Part shown: in pieces, positions 1-7,173 of the stretch
How the letters are laid out: each line of letters opens with the position of its first letter
Numbering within the stretch: the stretch's first letter is position 1
Source of the DNA: Halorubellus salinus
GTDB taxonomy: Archaea; Halobacteriota; Halobacteria; Halobacteriales; Natrialbaceae
NCBI RefSeq assembly: GCF_020567525.1
Contig: NZ_JAJCVI010000004.1
Span: forward strand, 248,001-312,000
Direction: 5' to 3'
DNA length: 64,000 bases
Position numbers and translations under genes: made by a program
Notes under the pieces: generated by a model
Told to the model about the DNA's origin: nothing
Database searches by the model: none
What the model saw: the letters and a program-made list of their open reading frames with translations, nothing else

Positions 1-187
1 TGTCCATCGTCGCGTCGAAGAAGTCGTCGAGGTGGTCGCGGCGGTCCTCGCGATGGGTCTCGTCGGCCTTCCCGAGGAAGATGTCCGTGTGCATGTCGAC
101 GAGCTTCCCGCGAGCGACGTCCCCGAGCACCGGCGCGGTGAGCGCCTGCTTGAACGCGAAGTGCTTGACGTTCTGGCGTATCTTCAT
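1..187 (-). CDS. Partial haloarchaeal protein of unknown function, N-terminal 62 residues
   Basis: This gene runs off the left edge, so only its N-terminus is visible. Reading the minus strand from an ATG at 187 gives a protein starting MKIRQNVKHFAFKQALTAPV, followed by LVDMHTDIFLGKADETHRED and a DHLDDFFDATMD stretch. It is open up to the edge and has the acidic, histidine- and aspartate-rich look of a conserved haloarchaeal cytosolic protein. It faintly resembles the uncharacterised DUF6149 group, but that is recall and not tested. No membrane segment or signal peptide is seen. No function is assigned. Confidence 0.6.
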   Translation of the reverse strand, partial: MKIRQNVKHFAFKQALTAPVLGDVARGKLVDMHTDIFLGKADETHREDRRDHLDDFFDATMD

Positions 188-333
188 CTGTACGTCGACG
201 TAGCGACTCCGCAACCAAGAACGTCCCGCTGGCGGCACCGTTCGGTCGCTCGCGGGGCCGTCGAGCGCCCGATGCGGCGCTCGTCCCAGGTGTCTCTCGG
301 GCACGTCCGGCCACCCGACCGGTCGCGTCGCGG

Positions 334-531
334 TCAGTCCACGTACGCCATCGCGTCCTCGGAGTCGCTCGGCGTTTCGACGCTGATCTCCTGGACGGGC
401 TTGAGGTACGTGACGCGCACGTATCCCGCCCCCGCCGGTTCCACCGAGACCGTCTTCGCGGCCGCTGGCAGGTCCAGCACTTGCCCGTGTTTACGCAGTT
501 CCGAATCGATTTTGAAGTTGGTTCCGTGCAT
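334..531 (-). CDS. Small hypothetical protein (65 aa)
   Basis: This short gene is not recognised. The product starts MHGTNFKIDSELRKHG and ends in an acidic tail (SDSEDAMAYVD). It alternates charged and beta-prone residues, for example AGYVRVTYLKPVQEISVE, as in a small single-domain beta protein. There is no membrane segment and no cysteine. The ATG at 531 is preceded immediately by an inverted repeat at 533-547. Codon use and acidic composition match surrounding haloarchaeal genes, which supports it being real despite its length. Confidence 0.55.
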   Translation of the reverse strand: MHGTNFKIDSELRKHGQVLDLPAAAKTVSVEPAGAGYVRVTYLKPVQEISVETPSDSEDAMAYVD

Positions 532-532
532 G

Positions 533-547
533 GTAACGCTCCGTTAC
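533..547. promoter_or_regulatory. Inverted repeat abutting a start codon
   Basis: The sequence GTAACG-CTC-CGTTAC forms a perfect 6-bp inverted repeat with a 3-base centre. It lies one base upstream of the start codon (529-531) of the minus-strand small gene. It could be an operator or a short hairpin at the 5' end of a leaderless transcript. The regulator is unknown. Confidence 0.35.
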
Positions 548-864
548 TCGAGAAACACCCACTTTCCTCGAGTTCCGGCTTCACGAACCGTATCCCTCGG
601 GGTCTTATGTCCCTTCCGAGAACGCCGCTAAACGTCACCCAACCGTCCGTTAGAATCATTCAACTGTCTGTAACGAGTCCGCAATCGTCTGCATCTGGTA
701 ACCAACGTATCGGTCGTACTCGACGAGGGACGCGCGAACGTGCGCCGGGCGTCCCGCACGCGCAGTCACGGCTCGACGAGACGAATAACGAAGCAAAGAC
801 CGACCGGGCGGAAACGCGGTCGCCGGCGAGGCGACCGCACGTGCACGCTACCGGTCGTGCCCGG
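548..864. other. Intergenic stretch without a supported gene
   Basis: About 317 bases lie between the small gene ending at 334 (minus strand, start 531) and the end of the hsp20 gene at 865. Open frames here overlap the neighbours in antisense and have arginine-rich composition typical of GC-rich shadows. No RNA gene was recognised. Confidence 0.5.
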
Positions 865-1425
865 TCACTGGAAGCCGATGCGCTTGCGTTCCTCCGCGTC
901 GCCCTTCGGCACCTCGATGGCGCACATCCCGGCGTCGTACGTCGCCTTCGTCTCCTCGACGTCGATGGCGACGGGGAGCTGGATGGTGCGTTCGAGCCGC
1001 TGCGGGCACTCGCGCTGGAGGACGCGGTGGCCTTGCTTCGGTTCCTCGCTGCCGCGTTCCCCGGCGACGATGAGCTGGTTCTCGTCGGCGTACACCGAGA
1101 TGTCGGCCTTCTCGAACCCCGGCATCTCGAGTTCGACGAGGTACGATTCGGGCGTCTCCGTGACGTCCGCACGCGGCATCGCGACCTCGGGCCCGCCGGC
1201 CGTCGGCTGCTGACCGCCGCTCGTTGCGCCAGCGGCGGCCTGTCCGCTCTCGGCGTGCATCCCGGCGTGCATCCCGCCGACGTCGCCGGCTTCAACGCCC
1301 GGCGACGCACTCATCGCGGCCTGTGCGGGCTGGGGGATACCCATGCTCTGCTGGGCGACGGGTATACCCTGCGGCGCGAATCGCGGATCGCCTCGATACG
1401 GGTTCGCCGCTGGATTCCACGCCAT
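865..1425 (-). CDS. Hsp20/alpha-crystallin family small heat shock protein
   Basis: The 186-residue product has two parts. Residues 1 to about 80 form a Pro/Gln/Ala/Gly/His-rich disordered arm with repeated GGMHAGMHAE-type segments. Residues about 84-186 form an alpha-crystallin domain, recognisable from MPRADVTETPESYLVELEMP, GFEKADISVYADENQLIVAG and the later RTIQLPVAIDVEETKATYDA and AIEVPKGDAEERKRIGF. Such proteins hold unfolding clients as ATP-independent chaperones. Its ATG shares one base with the stop codon of the upstream Q/P-rich gene (TGATG), so the two are probably translated together. The low-complexity arm matches the composition of its partner. The gene could also be grouped with GvpH-like Hsp20 proteins, but no other gas-vesicle gene is nearby. 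Confidence 0.85.
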   Translation of the reverse strand: MAWNPAANPYRGDPRFAPQGIPVAQQSMGIPQPAQAAMSASPGVEAGDVGGMHAGMHAESGQAAAGATSGGQQPTAGGPEVAMPRADVTETPESYLVELEMPGFEKADISVYADENQLIVAGERGSEEPKQGHRVLQRECPQRLERTIQLPVAIDVEETKATYDAGMCAIEVPKGDAEERKRIGFQ

Positions 1426-2705
1426 CAGTACGCCACCGGCATCGCGCCGTAGCGGACGCCCTGCACGCCCGGAGCCACGGCACCGCTAGCGCCCATGGTG
1501 ACGTCACCGTACGGCCGGCTCGGCATCGATTGCGTCATCGACGCCTGCGAGAGCAGCGACCCGACCGTGGTCACGGTCCCGTCCTGGAGCGTCACGAGCT
1601 CGTCGACCATCGGCTTCGGGCTCGCGGTCTGGAAGCCCTGCTGGATGGGTGCGGGCGTGGAGACCCCGGACTGGACGCCCGGCGCCTGCGCGGAGTGGGC
1701 CTGCTGGTTCGGCTGCGACGCCCAGTCGAGCTGCTGGATGGGGAGGTCACCGCCGGTCGCCTGTAGCGGGATCTTCGATGCCGTCGACGCGTCAGCGCCG
1801 AAGCGCGCTCCCGTGGGCGACCGCTGGCGCTGTTCACCGACGGGTTCCTGAACGGACTGCTGGACGGACGACGGGAACTGGCGACCGGATGCGGACGCCA
1901 TCGGGAGCTGGGTCTGGAACGCACCGACAGCTGCCTGGCGCGACGCGTCCAGCGACCGGTCGTCGATCCCGCCTCCGTGCGCCAGCGGGGCGTCGATCGC
2001 GCTCACGCCACCTGTCGAGAGCCACTGGCTCCCGACGCCCATCGCGGGTTGCTGAGCGAGGCCCTGCTGGCTGGGTTGCTGAGCGAGGCCCTGCTGGCTG
2101 GGCTGCTGGGCGAGGCCCTGCTGGCTGGGTTGCTGAGCGAGGCCCTGCTGGATGGGCTGCTGGGCGAGGCCTTGCTGGTTGGGTTGCTGAGCGAGGCTCT
2201 GCTGGTTGGGTTGCTGAGCGAGGCTCTGCTGAATGGGCTGCTGGGGGAGGGCTTGCTGGACGGGTTGGGACGCCTGGTGCCCTCCCGGCGCCTGGAACTG
2301 CTGGCTCGCGTACGTGGGCTGGGACGCTGTCGTATCGAACGCCTGCCTGCGCGACTCGACGCCGATGCTGGCCTGCGGGCCGTACCCCTGGGCCTGTAAC
2401 TGCTGGTCGGACACCGGGATTCCACGCGGGTCCGTCAGCTGCCCCGGCGCCTGCTGGGTTCCGTACTGCTGTTGTGGGTGCTGCTGTTGGGTTCCGTACT
2501 GTTGCTGTGGGTTCTGCTGTTGAGTTGCGTACCGTTGCTGGGGGTACTGCTGCTGCTGGCTTCCGTACTGTTGGGAACCGAAGTTCGCGTCCGGGACGGA
2601 CGCCTGTGCTCCTTGGCGCGCGCCGCGTGTCGCTTCGAGGGTTTGCTGGTCGGTGAACTGTGGGTCGGTCGACGCCATCGGATTGATGCTAGTGTTCTGG
2701 TACAT
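1425..2705 (-). CDS. Q/P-rich low-complexity repeat protein, partner of Hsp20
   Basis: This 426-residue protein is not recognised. Starting at the ATG at 2705 (MYQNTSINPMASTDPQF), residues about 43-85 are QQYGTQQ-type repeats, and residues about 150-230 are 9-residue repeats of the form QQGLAQQPS or QQSLAQQPN. The C-terminal half is Ala/Gly/Ser/Gln-rich, with a more ordered DELVTLQDGTVTTVGSLLSQ segment near residue 365. It has few acidic residues, which is unusual in a haloarchaeon, and no signal peptide or membrane span. The composition is prion-like or coacervate-like. Its stop overlaps the start of the Hsp20 gene by one base, so it may be the chaperone's partner or scaffold. A TATA-like gctttatg box lies near 2775-2785. 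An upstream in-frame start at 2801 exists but adds an unlikely basic, Cys-containing segment. Confidence 0.7.
   Translation of the reverse strand: MYQNTSINPMASTDPQFTDQQTLEATRGARQGAQASVPDANFGSQQYGSQQQQYPQQRYATQQQNPQQQYGTQQQHPQQQYGTQQAPGQLTDPRGIPVSDQQLQAQGYGPQASIGVESRRQAFDTTASQPTYASQQFQAPGGHQASQPVQQALPQQPIQQSLAQQPNQQSLAQQPNQQGLAQQPIQQGLAQQPSQQGLAQQPSQQGLAQQPSQQGLAQQPAMGVGSQWLSTGGVSAIDAPLAHGGGIDDRSLDASRQAAVGAFQTQLPMASASGRQFPSSVQQSVQEPVGEQRQRSPTGARFGADASTASKIPLQATGGDLPIQQLDWASQPNQQAHSAQAPGVQSGVSTPAPIQQGFQTASPKPMVDELVTLQDGTVTTVGSLLSQASMTQSMPSRPYGDVTMGASGAVAPGVQGVRYGAMPVAY
2046..2261. repeat. 27-bp in-frame tandem repeat inside the Q/P-rich gene
   Basis: Eight consecutive 27-base units (consensus on the plus strand gggttgctgagcgaggccct followed by gctggct) encode the nonapeptide repeats on the minus strand. 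Units differ at a few positions, so the array is not brand new. The reading frame is kept throughout, which argues for selection on the protein. Confidence 0.85.
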
Positions 2706-3166
2706 TCGTTGATCTGTGGCTCGCGCGCTTACCGCTCGGCGCTTCGTGGAGCCACGACGAGACGAGGCGCGAAAACAGCATAAAGCGAGCCGATAGTTCA
2801 CCGGAGTAGGTGCCTGGTTCGTGTTGGTAAGCCCGATAGCGGGGGCCGCATAACGACGTGGATACGAATTCCGTTCATCGTGACCTATCAGGGTAATCTA
2901 CAGTTTCCGAGCGGTGGTGATTCGCAGGGTAACCGAGTCGCGCCAGTCGGGACGAACCGACGAGCAACCGGCCGCGAACGGACGGCAGTCGAATCCCCGT
3001 CGCCGTCACCTGGTCGGTACTGGACCAGTACCTCCACGACGCCAGTGCGACCGCGGACACCGTACCTCGCGCCGAGGGCGGCGCTTGCACGCGAAACGAA
3101 CAGTTCACGCGGCCGTGTTTTCGGAGATAGCAACCCACTTTAACCCCCGTACCGAACGGTTCGGAC
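2706..3166. other. Divergent intergenic region of 461 bases
   Basis: This spacer separates the minus-strand Q/P-rich gene from the plus-strand oxidoreductase. It carries a TATA-like element for each: gctttatg on the minus strand near 2775-2785, and cactttaacc near 3136-3145, about 27 bases before the ATG at 3167. No gene, RNA or strong inverted repeat was recognised in the middle. Confidence 0.5.
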
Positions 3167-4411
3167 ATGACCGAATCGTACGTGATCATCGGCGACGGCA
3201 TCGCGGGGTCCTCTGCAGCGGAGACACTCCGAGAGGAGGCGCCGGACGCCGACATCACCGTCATCACGGACGAGGGGGAAGCCCTCTACAATCGCATCCT
3301 CATCAAGGAGTTCGCGAAGGGCAAGATGCCCGAAGCACCCATCTCCATCCACGACGGGAGCTGGTACGAGGAGCGGGACATCGAGCTGGAACTGAACACG
3401 CACGTCACGACCATCGACGTCGACGGGCACGAGATCGAGACGCACTCCGGGGACGTCATCGAGTACGACAAGCTCCTGGTGGCGACGGGTGGGACGCCGA
3501 CGCAGCTGCCGGTGGATAACTCCGACGCCGAGGGCGTCCATCACTTCTGGACGTTCCAGGACGCACGCGGTATCGAGGAGCACGCGAGCGAGGCCGACAC
3601 GGGGCTCGTCGTCGGCGCTGGCTTGCTCGGCATCGACCTCGCGGCGATCTGTGGGGCGCAGGACGTCGACGCGAAGTACCTGATGCGCGGGGACTGCTGG
3701 TGGCGGTACGCGCTCAGCGAGGAGGGCGCGGAGATCATCCACGACGGCCTCCGCGAGAAGGGCGTCGAGCCCGTGTTCCAGTCGGGCGTCGACCACTTCA
3801 CGGTCGACGACGACGGCGCGGTGACGGGCGCGGTCGACCCGAACGGCGTCGAGTACGACGGCGACTTCGTCGGCGTCGCCATCGGCCTGAACTTCAACAC
3901 GGAGTTCCTCCGCGGGACCGGTATCGAACTCGACGACGGTATCGTCGTCGACGAGTACATGCAGACGAACGTCGAGGACGTGTACGCGGCGGGTGACCTG
4001 ACGCAGTTCCACGACGTCCTGCTCGGCGAGCAGGCCCAGAACGGGTCGTGGGGGAGTGCGAAGGAGCAGGGCCAGATCGCGGCGAAGAACATGGTCGCGG
4101 ACGCGGAGGAGGCGGTGTTCGAGTGGGTGTCGTCGTACTCCATCACGCACTTCGACTTCCCGTTCCTCTCCTTCGGGCATCCGACCCTGGGCGACGATTA
4201 CGTGGAGAAGAAGTACTCGGACACGGAGTGGCGGCGCGTCGTGTTCAAGGACGGGAAGGTCATCGGTGGCGTGCTCATCGGCGACCTGGCGCCGCAGACG
4301 AAGCTGAAGAAGCTCGCTCGCGAGCAGCGTGACCTCACGGGCCAGAAGGAGGTCTTGCTCGACGAAGAGCTCGACCTCGACCGGCTCGAGGCGCCGGAAG
4401 CCGAGCAGTAG
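3167..4411 (+). CDS. FAD-dependent pyridine nucleotide-disulphide oxidoreductase (NirB/rubredoxin-reductase-like)
   Basis: This 414-residue flavoprotein begins with an FAD-binding Rossmann motif in SYVIIGDGIAGSSAAETLRE. A second dinucleotide fold follows at about residues 145-165 (TGLVVGAGLLGIDLAAICGA), and a second FAD motif near residue 275 (TNVEDVYAAGDLTQF). This is the class of NAD(P)H:acceptor reductases that includes the NirB N-terminal domain, rubredoxin reductase and ferredoxin reductases. It lacks the redox-active CxxxxC of disulphide reductases, so it probably passes electrons to a separate carrier; the acceptor is unknown. The C-terminal 100 residues include a small oxidoreductase-type domain (RRVVFKDGKVIGGVLIGDL). 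It is monocistronic, with a TATA-like box at the right distance for a leaderless transcript. Confidence 0.85.
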   Translation: MTESYVIIGDGIAGSSAAETLREEAPDADITVITDEGEALYNRILIKEFAKGKMPEAPISIHDGSWYEERDIELELNTHVTTIDVDGHEIETHSGDVIEYDKLLVATGGTPTQLPVDNSDAEGVHHFWTFQDARGIEEHASEADTGLVVGAGLLGIDLAAICGAQDVDAKYLMRGDCWWRYALSEEGAEIIHDGLREKGVEPVFQSGVDHFTVDDDGAVTGAVDPNGVEYDGDFVGVAIGLNFNTEFLRGTGIELDDGIVVDEYMQTNVEDVYAAGDLTQFHDVLLGEQAQNGSWGSAKEQGQIAAKNMVADAEEAVFEWVSSYSITHFDFPFLSFGHPTLGDDYVEKKYSDTEWRRVVFKDGKVIGGVLIGDLAPQTKLKKLAREQRDLTGQKEVLLDEELDLDRLEAPEAEQ

Positions 4412-4562
4412 TCGGTCGCTAGTTCTCGTCGCGGTCGTTCGCGTTTGCTCGTTTTCGTCAGTGCCGACTGGGGGTTCGTCGCGTTCGGGTGCTGTGGGGT
4501 GATTCGAGGCGGGTGTCGTGGTGGGCTTCCGGGTCGTCAACGCCAAGCTTTAATAGAAACCG

Positions 4563-4577
4563 TGGTATACTATACCA
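4563..4577. promoter_or_regulatory. Perfect inverted repeat TGGTATA-C-TATACCA
   Basis: This 7-bp perfect inverted repeat with a single central base lies 6 bases upstream of the start codon at 4584, just after a TATA-like gctttaatag near 4544-4553. It would fall at the transcription start of a leaderless or short-leader gene, a common position for an archaeal repressor operator. The binding protein is unknown. Confidence 0.45.
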
Positions 4578-4583
4578 TGCCCC

Positions 4584-4808
4584 ATGGCAGTTAGTGACAC
4601 CAAGAGCGGTGCTCTGCGGTTACGCCGCACCGAATCCGTCCCCGCGGACGCGACGGTCAAGCACGTCGACCAGCTCCGAGACCAAACGTACCGCCAGATC
4701 GCACGGACGACCGACGGCTCGGTCGTCGAGCTAGACGCAGCGTCGACGCAACTCTCCGCGGGAGACGTCGTGGTGTTCACCGACTACCTACGCGTCGAAC
4801 GCGCCTGA
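4584..4808 (+). CDS. Small hypothetical protein (74 aa)
   Basis: This gene is not recognised. The product begins MAVSDTKSGALRLRRTESVP, continues TVKHVDQLRDQTYRQIARTT, and ends in a beta-prone SAGDVVVFTDYLRVERA. No membrane segment, cysteine or metal motif is present. It is probably a small soluble all-beta or mixed domain. It sits alone, with its own TATA-like box and a perfect inverted repeat directly upstream, which suggests a regulated single gene. Confidence 0.6.
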   Translation: MAVSDTKSGALRLRRTESVPADATVKHVDQLRDQTYRQIARTTDGSVVELDAASTQLSAGDVVVFTDYLRVERA

Positions 4809-4862
4809 CCCGGGGGCGAGGGCGTTCTCTCCGAGCACGACCACGTAGCGACAGCGCCACCC

Positions 4863-4922
4863 GGCGACCAGAAAGTGGACGCGAGCGGCGGCTGTCGGCC
4901 ACCAGAAAGTGGGCGCGAGCGG
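4863..4922. repeat. 34-bp period direct duplication in a spacer
   Basis: Two copies of a 26-base segment around accagaaagtggacgcgagc (4863-4888 and 4897-4922) differ at three positions and are offset by 34 bases. They lie between the small gene ending at 4808 and the next start at 4992. This is one of several short spacer duplications in the window. Confidence 0.7.
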
Positions 4923-4991
4923 TATCGGTCGGGGAGCGAGCAGTCGGGCCAGACCGACACGTTCTTTCGCCGCGACCGGCCATCTTGGTAC

Positions 4992-5411
4992 ATGAACGGG
5001 CCCGACAGTGGCACGATGACGCTGGCGTTCGAGCTCTCCGCGCTCCAGGCGCTCGCGGACCCCGAGGCCGTCTTCGACGACGCGCGACGCTGGGCGAAGT
5101 ACGTCGGCGTCGTCTCGGACGAACCGACGTACGTCGTCACGAACTTCACGCGGAAGAACCGCGTCCGCCAGGACTTCTTCAGCGGGCCGCGCGGTCGCGA
5201 GGAGAGCCTGGAGAGCGTCCACGAGCAGTTCGACACCGACCGGCACGTGTTCGTCGGCACCGCCGAGGGCGACGTGGACCTCGCCGACCGCGTCGACTGG
5301 GAGTACCTCGCCGTCGAGGACGCCGCCGACGCCGCCGGCTGGACGCTCGCGACCGACACCGCGAGCGAGGACGCCGCCGACGAGGAGCCGGTTCGCGACG
5401 ACTGGCCCTGA
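4992..5411 (+). CDS. Conserved haloarchaeal protein (139 aa, DUF7124-like)
   Basis: The start is taken at MNGPDSGTMTLAFELSALQA; upstream in-frame codons give basic, non-haloarchaeal sequence. The core contains DARRWAKYVGVVSDEPTYVV, TNFTRKNRVRQDFFSGPRG and TDRHVFVGTAEGDVDLADRV, ending in an acidic tail. The order resembles the uncharacterised haloarchaeal DUF7124 group; this is recall only. It is soluble, without signal or membrane segments. The conserved basic TRKNRVRQDFF stretch in an acidic protein suggests a nucleic-acid or phosphate contact, but that is inference. It is followed in the same direction by another conserved haloarchaeal gene at 5530. Confidence 0.65.
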   Translation: MNGPDSGTMTLAFELSALQALADPEAVFDDARRWAKYVGVVSDEPTYVVTNFTRKNRVRQDFFSGPRGREESLESVHEQFDTDRHVFVGTAEGDVDLADRVDWEYLAVEDAADAAGWTLATDTASEDAADEEPVRDDWP

Positions 5412-5529
5412 CCTCGGGACGCCTCGGAGCGTCACGACCACTCGTCGCGTGCCCTGGCGACCGGGAGTCACGTGCCCGTGGCGACCGGGAGTCGCGGCCC
5501 TTTTACGCGCTCGTTCCGAACGCGCTCGT

Positions 5530-6069
5530 ATGCCTGAGCCGCGGGTTCCGGGTGACGACGCCCCGAGTAGCGCGCTCGAACTGCCCTGCGGTGAGTCCGT
5601 CGACGTGAAGGACCTGGACATGGGCGTCCGCGATATCTCGTGTGCCTGTGGTGGGACGCACGCGGTCGTCCAGGACGTCCATCCGCCGTCGCGGTTCTTC
5701 CCCGAGAGCCTCGTCGCGGTCCTCCAGGAGACCATCGAACCGGAGGACGACTTCGACGAGTTCGACACCATCCACCTCATGGGGGTCGTCCTCGAGGAGT
5801 TCCCGGAGGACGTCGCCGTGAAGGACGTGAGCGACGACGGGAGCGTCGGGTACTCGATGGTGTGGGTGACCGAGTTCGACTCGCGACGCCTCCACGAGAT
5901 CGTCGTCGAGTTGATCGTCGAGCTGATGGAGCACGCGGTCAGCCACGCCGAGGACCAGAACGCGGTCGAGGAGTTCGAACGGCAGATGCTCGAGTTCGAC
6001 GTCGCCGAGTTCGTCGAGGCGTACCGCGCCGACCGCGACTTCGCGGACGAGCACGACACCGCGCTGTAG
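5530..6069 (+). CDS. Conserved haloarchaeal protein (179 aa, DUF5815-like)
   Basis: The start is placed at MPEPRVPGDDAPSSALELPC; the in-frame extension upstream overlaps a spacer duplication and looks non-coding. A possible Cys/His metal site is seen in ELPCGESVDVKDLDMGVRD and ISCACGGTHAVVQDVHPPSR. The rest is helical and highly acidic, ending FADEHDTAL. It matches what I recall of the DUF5815 family, whose function is unknown. The last three codons and the stop (GCG CTG TAG) are the first unit of a 38-bp tandem array that continues past the gene. Confidence 0.7.
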   Translation: MPEPRVPGDDAPSSALELPCGESVDVKDLDMGVRDISCACGGTHAVVQDVHPPSRFFPESLVAVLQETIEPEDDFDEFDTIHLMGVVLEEFPEDVAVKDVSDDGSVGYSMVWVTEFDSRRLHEIVVELIVELMEHAVSHAEDQNAVEEFERQMLEFDVAEFVEAYRADRDFADEHDTAL

Positions 6070-6174
6070 GGAGTGTCGACGGCGCGACGATAGAACCCGC
6101 GCTGTAGGGAGTGTCGACGGCGCGACGATAGAACCCGCGCTGTAGGGCGGTGTCGACGGCGCGACGATGGCACG
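6061..6174. repeat. 38-bp tandem array copying a gene's last codons and stop
   Basis: Units begin at 6061, 6099 and 6137, each with gcgctgtagggagtgtcgac or a close variant followed by ggcgcgacgat. The first unit contains the true end of the upstream gene (Ala-Leu-stop), so the stop codon is repeated three times. The third unit has a one-base insertion and diverges at its end. Confidence 0.85.
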
Positions 6175-6219
6175 CGCCACCCGCGACTCGCGTGTGTCTC
6201 TGTCGCACCCTGGGTGCCA

Positions 6220-6227
6220 TTTTATAC
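6220..6227 (+). promoter_or_regulatory. TATA-like box for the 6251 gene
   Basis: The sequence ttttatac lies 24-31 bases upstream of the GTG at 6251, the spacing expected for a leaderless haloarchaeal transcript. This spacing decides the choice of the GTG start over the upstream in-frame ATG at 6167. Confidence 0.5.
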
Positions 6228-6250
6228 TCCTCGCGCGCGTGAGATTACGT

Positions 6251-6481
6251 GTGACTCCCGTGGACCACGGCGAGTTCGAGCGGATCCGTGACGTACTGGC
6301 GAGTGCAGGTATCGAGGAGCCGCTGTCGGCGAGCGATATCGTCGCGGTGCTCGACGAGCACGGCGTCGACGTCGATAGCACGCATCGCGTCGCGACGGTG
6401 CTCGGGCGGCGCGCCGAGTCGGGCGCGGTCGAGGTGGTCGGCGAGAACCCGCCGTATCGGTATCGGTTCGTCGACGAGTAG
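6251..6481 (+). CDS. Small helical protein, possible winged helix (76 aa)
   Basis: Starting at a GTG placed correctly behind a TATA-like box, the product is VTPVDHGEFERIRDVLASAG then IEEPLSASDIVAVLDEHGVD, THRVATVLGRRAESGAVEVV and ENPPYRYRFVDE. The pattern of three helices followed by a beta-hairpin with a terminal YRYRF strand is what a small winged-helix domain looks like. I do not recognise a named family. No partner gene overlaps it; the next unit on the opposite strand is a pseudogene. A DNA-binding role is inference from predicted shape only. Confidence 0.6.
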   Translation: MTPVDHGEFERIRDVLASAGIEEPLSASDIVAVLDEHGVDVDSTHRVATVLGRRAESGAVEVVGENPPYRYRFVDE

Positions 6482-6490
6482 CGGTCGCGG

Positions 6491-7002
6491 TCAGTGGAAG
6501 GTGACGGTCTTGTTCTCCGGGTCGAGGTCGACGCGTGCGCCGAGTGGAACCGGGGCGTGCGGGTCGGTGTGGCCGACGTCGAAGTCGAACACGATGGGGA
6601 CGTCCGCGAACGCGCGTATCGTCTCGTGGACGGCGTCGTGCTGCCGGTCGCGGTAGGCGTCGCGTTCGCTGTGGGGTGGGACGCGGACCTGCTGGTCGCC
6701 GCCGGTTGCAGCGACGACCGCGCCGACCGTCGGGTCTTCGAACGCCGACTCGAACGCGTCCGCGATGGCTGCGGGGTCGTCGTCGGCGTCGATGAGCGGG
6801 GAGCGGTCGACGGCGACGCCGAAGCGCTCGCGGAGGCGCGTGGTGACGCGGTCGACGACGAAATCCGGCCCGTTCCGGGAGGTCGGGTGGCGGCGCGGTC
6901 GACGACGAAATCCGGCCCGTTCCGGGAGGTCGGGTGGACGACGACGACCTGGTCGTCCCCGACCGGTGGGGGCGTGACGGGTGCGTCGGCGGTCGCTTCC
7001 AT
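6491..7002 (-). pseudogene. Broken S66 (LD-carboxypeptidase/MccF) gene
   Basis: On the minus strand from the ATG at 7002 the reading gives TPPPVGDDQVVVVHPTSRNG, typical of the N-terminus of S66 peptidases. A 47-bp duplication (6847-6937) then shifts the frame. In the restored frame, AFEDPTVGAVVAATGGDQQV matches the family's conserved GG region, but the sequence jumps straight to SERDAYRDRQHDAV and the family C-terminus FDVGHTDPHAPVPLGARVDL. About 190 residues of the usual 330-350, including the catalytic Ser region and much of the Glu/His charge relay, are missing. The family cleaves murein LD-peptides or processes microcin-like compounds. Two independent lesions make this a clear pseudogene. 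Confidence 0.85.
6847..6937. repeat. 47-bp tandem duplication that shifts the reading frame of the S66 remnant
   Basis: Forty-four identical bases (beginning cgcggtcgacgacgaaatcc) occur at 6847-6890 and again at 6894-6937, a period of 47. Because 47 is not a multiple of three, the duplication is itself a frameshift mutation. The identity of the copies shows that it is recent. Confidence 0.9.
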
Positions 7003-7107
7003 GTCCTCGCGTGCTGGCCGCGAGCGGGTGGTTCTTCCGCGGGCGTGGGAGTCTCTGGCGTGGGTCGGCCGCCTTCCTTCCGGCAAGATTTCGAAGTTCG
7101 AAATCGA

Positions 7108-7124
7108 ATTACGCTCCTCGTAAT
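7108..7124. promoter_or_regulatory. Inverted repeat upstream of the carB promoter
   Basis: ATTACG-CTCCT-CGTAAT is a perfect 6-bp inverted repeat with a 5-base centre. It lies about 12 bases upstream of the TATA-like cttattac at 7136-7143, which is 31-38 bases before the carB ATG. A related TTACG/CGTAA repeat lies between carA and lrp (18744-18758), suggesting a shared regulator. Confidence 0.5.
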
Positions 7125-7173
7125 CTATCGTGGGTCTTATTACGATGTACGGACTGAGAATCGATAAGCAACC

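Noticed and set aside
6061-6174. CRISPR-like regular repeats
   Set aside because: Copies are contiguous, with no unique spacers; the unit includes a gene's own end. The same applies to the other arrays in the window.
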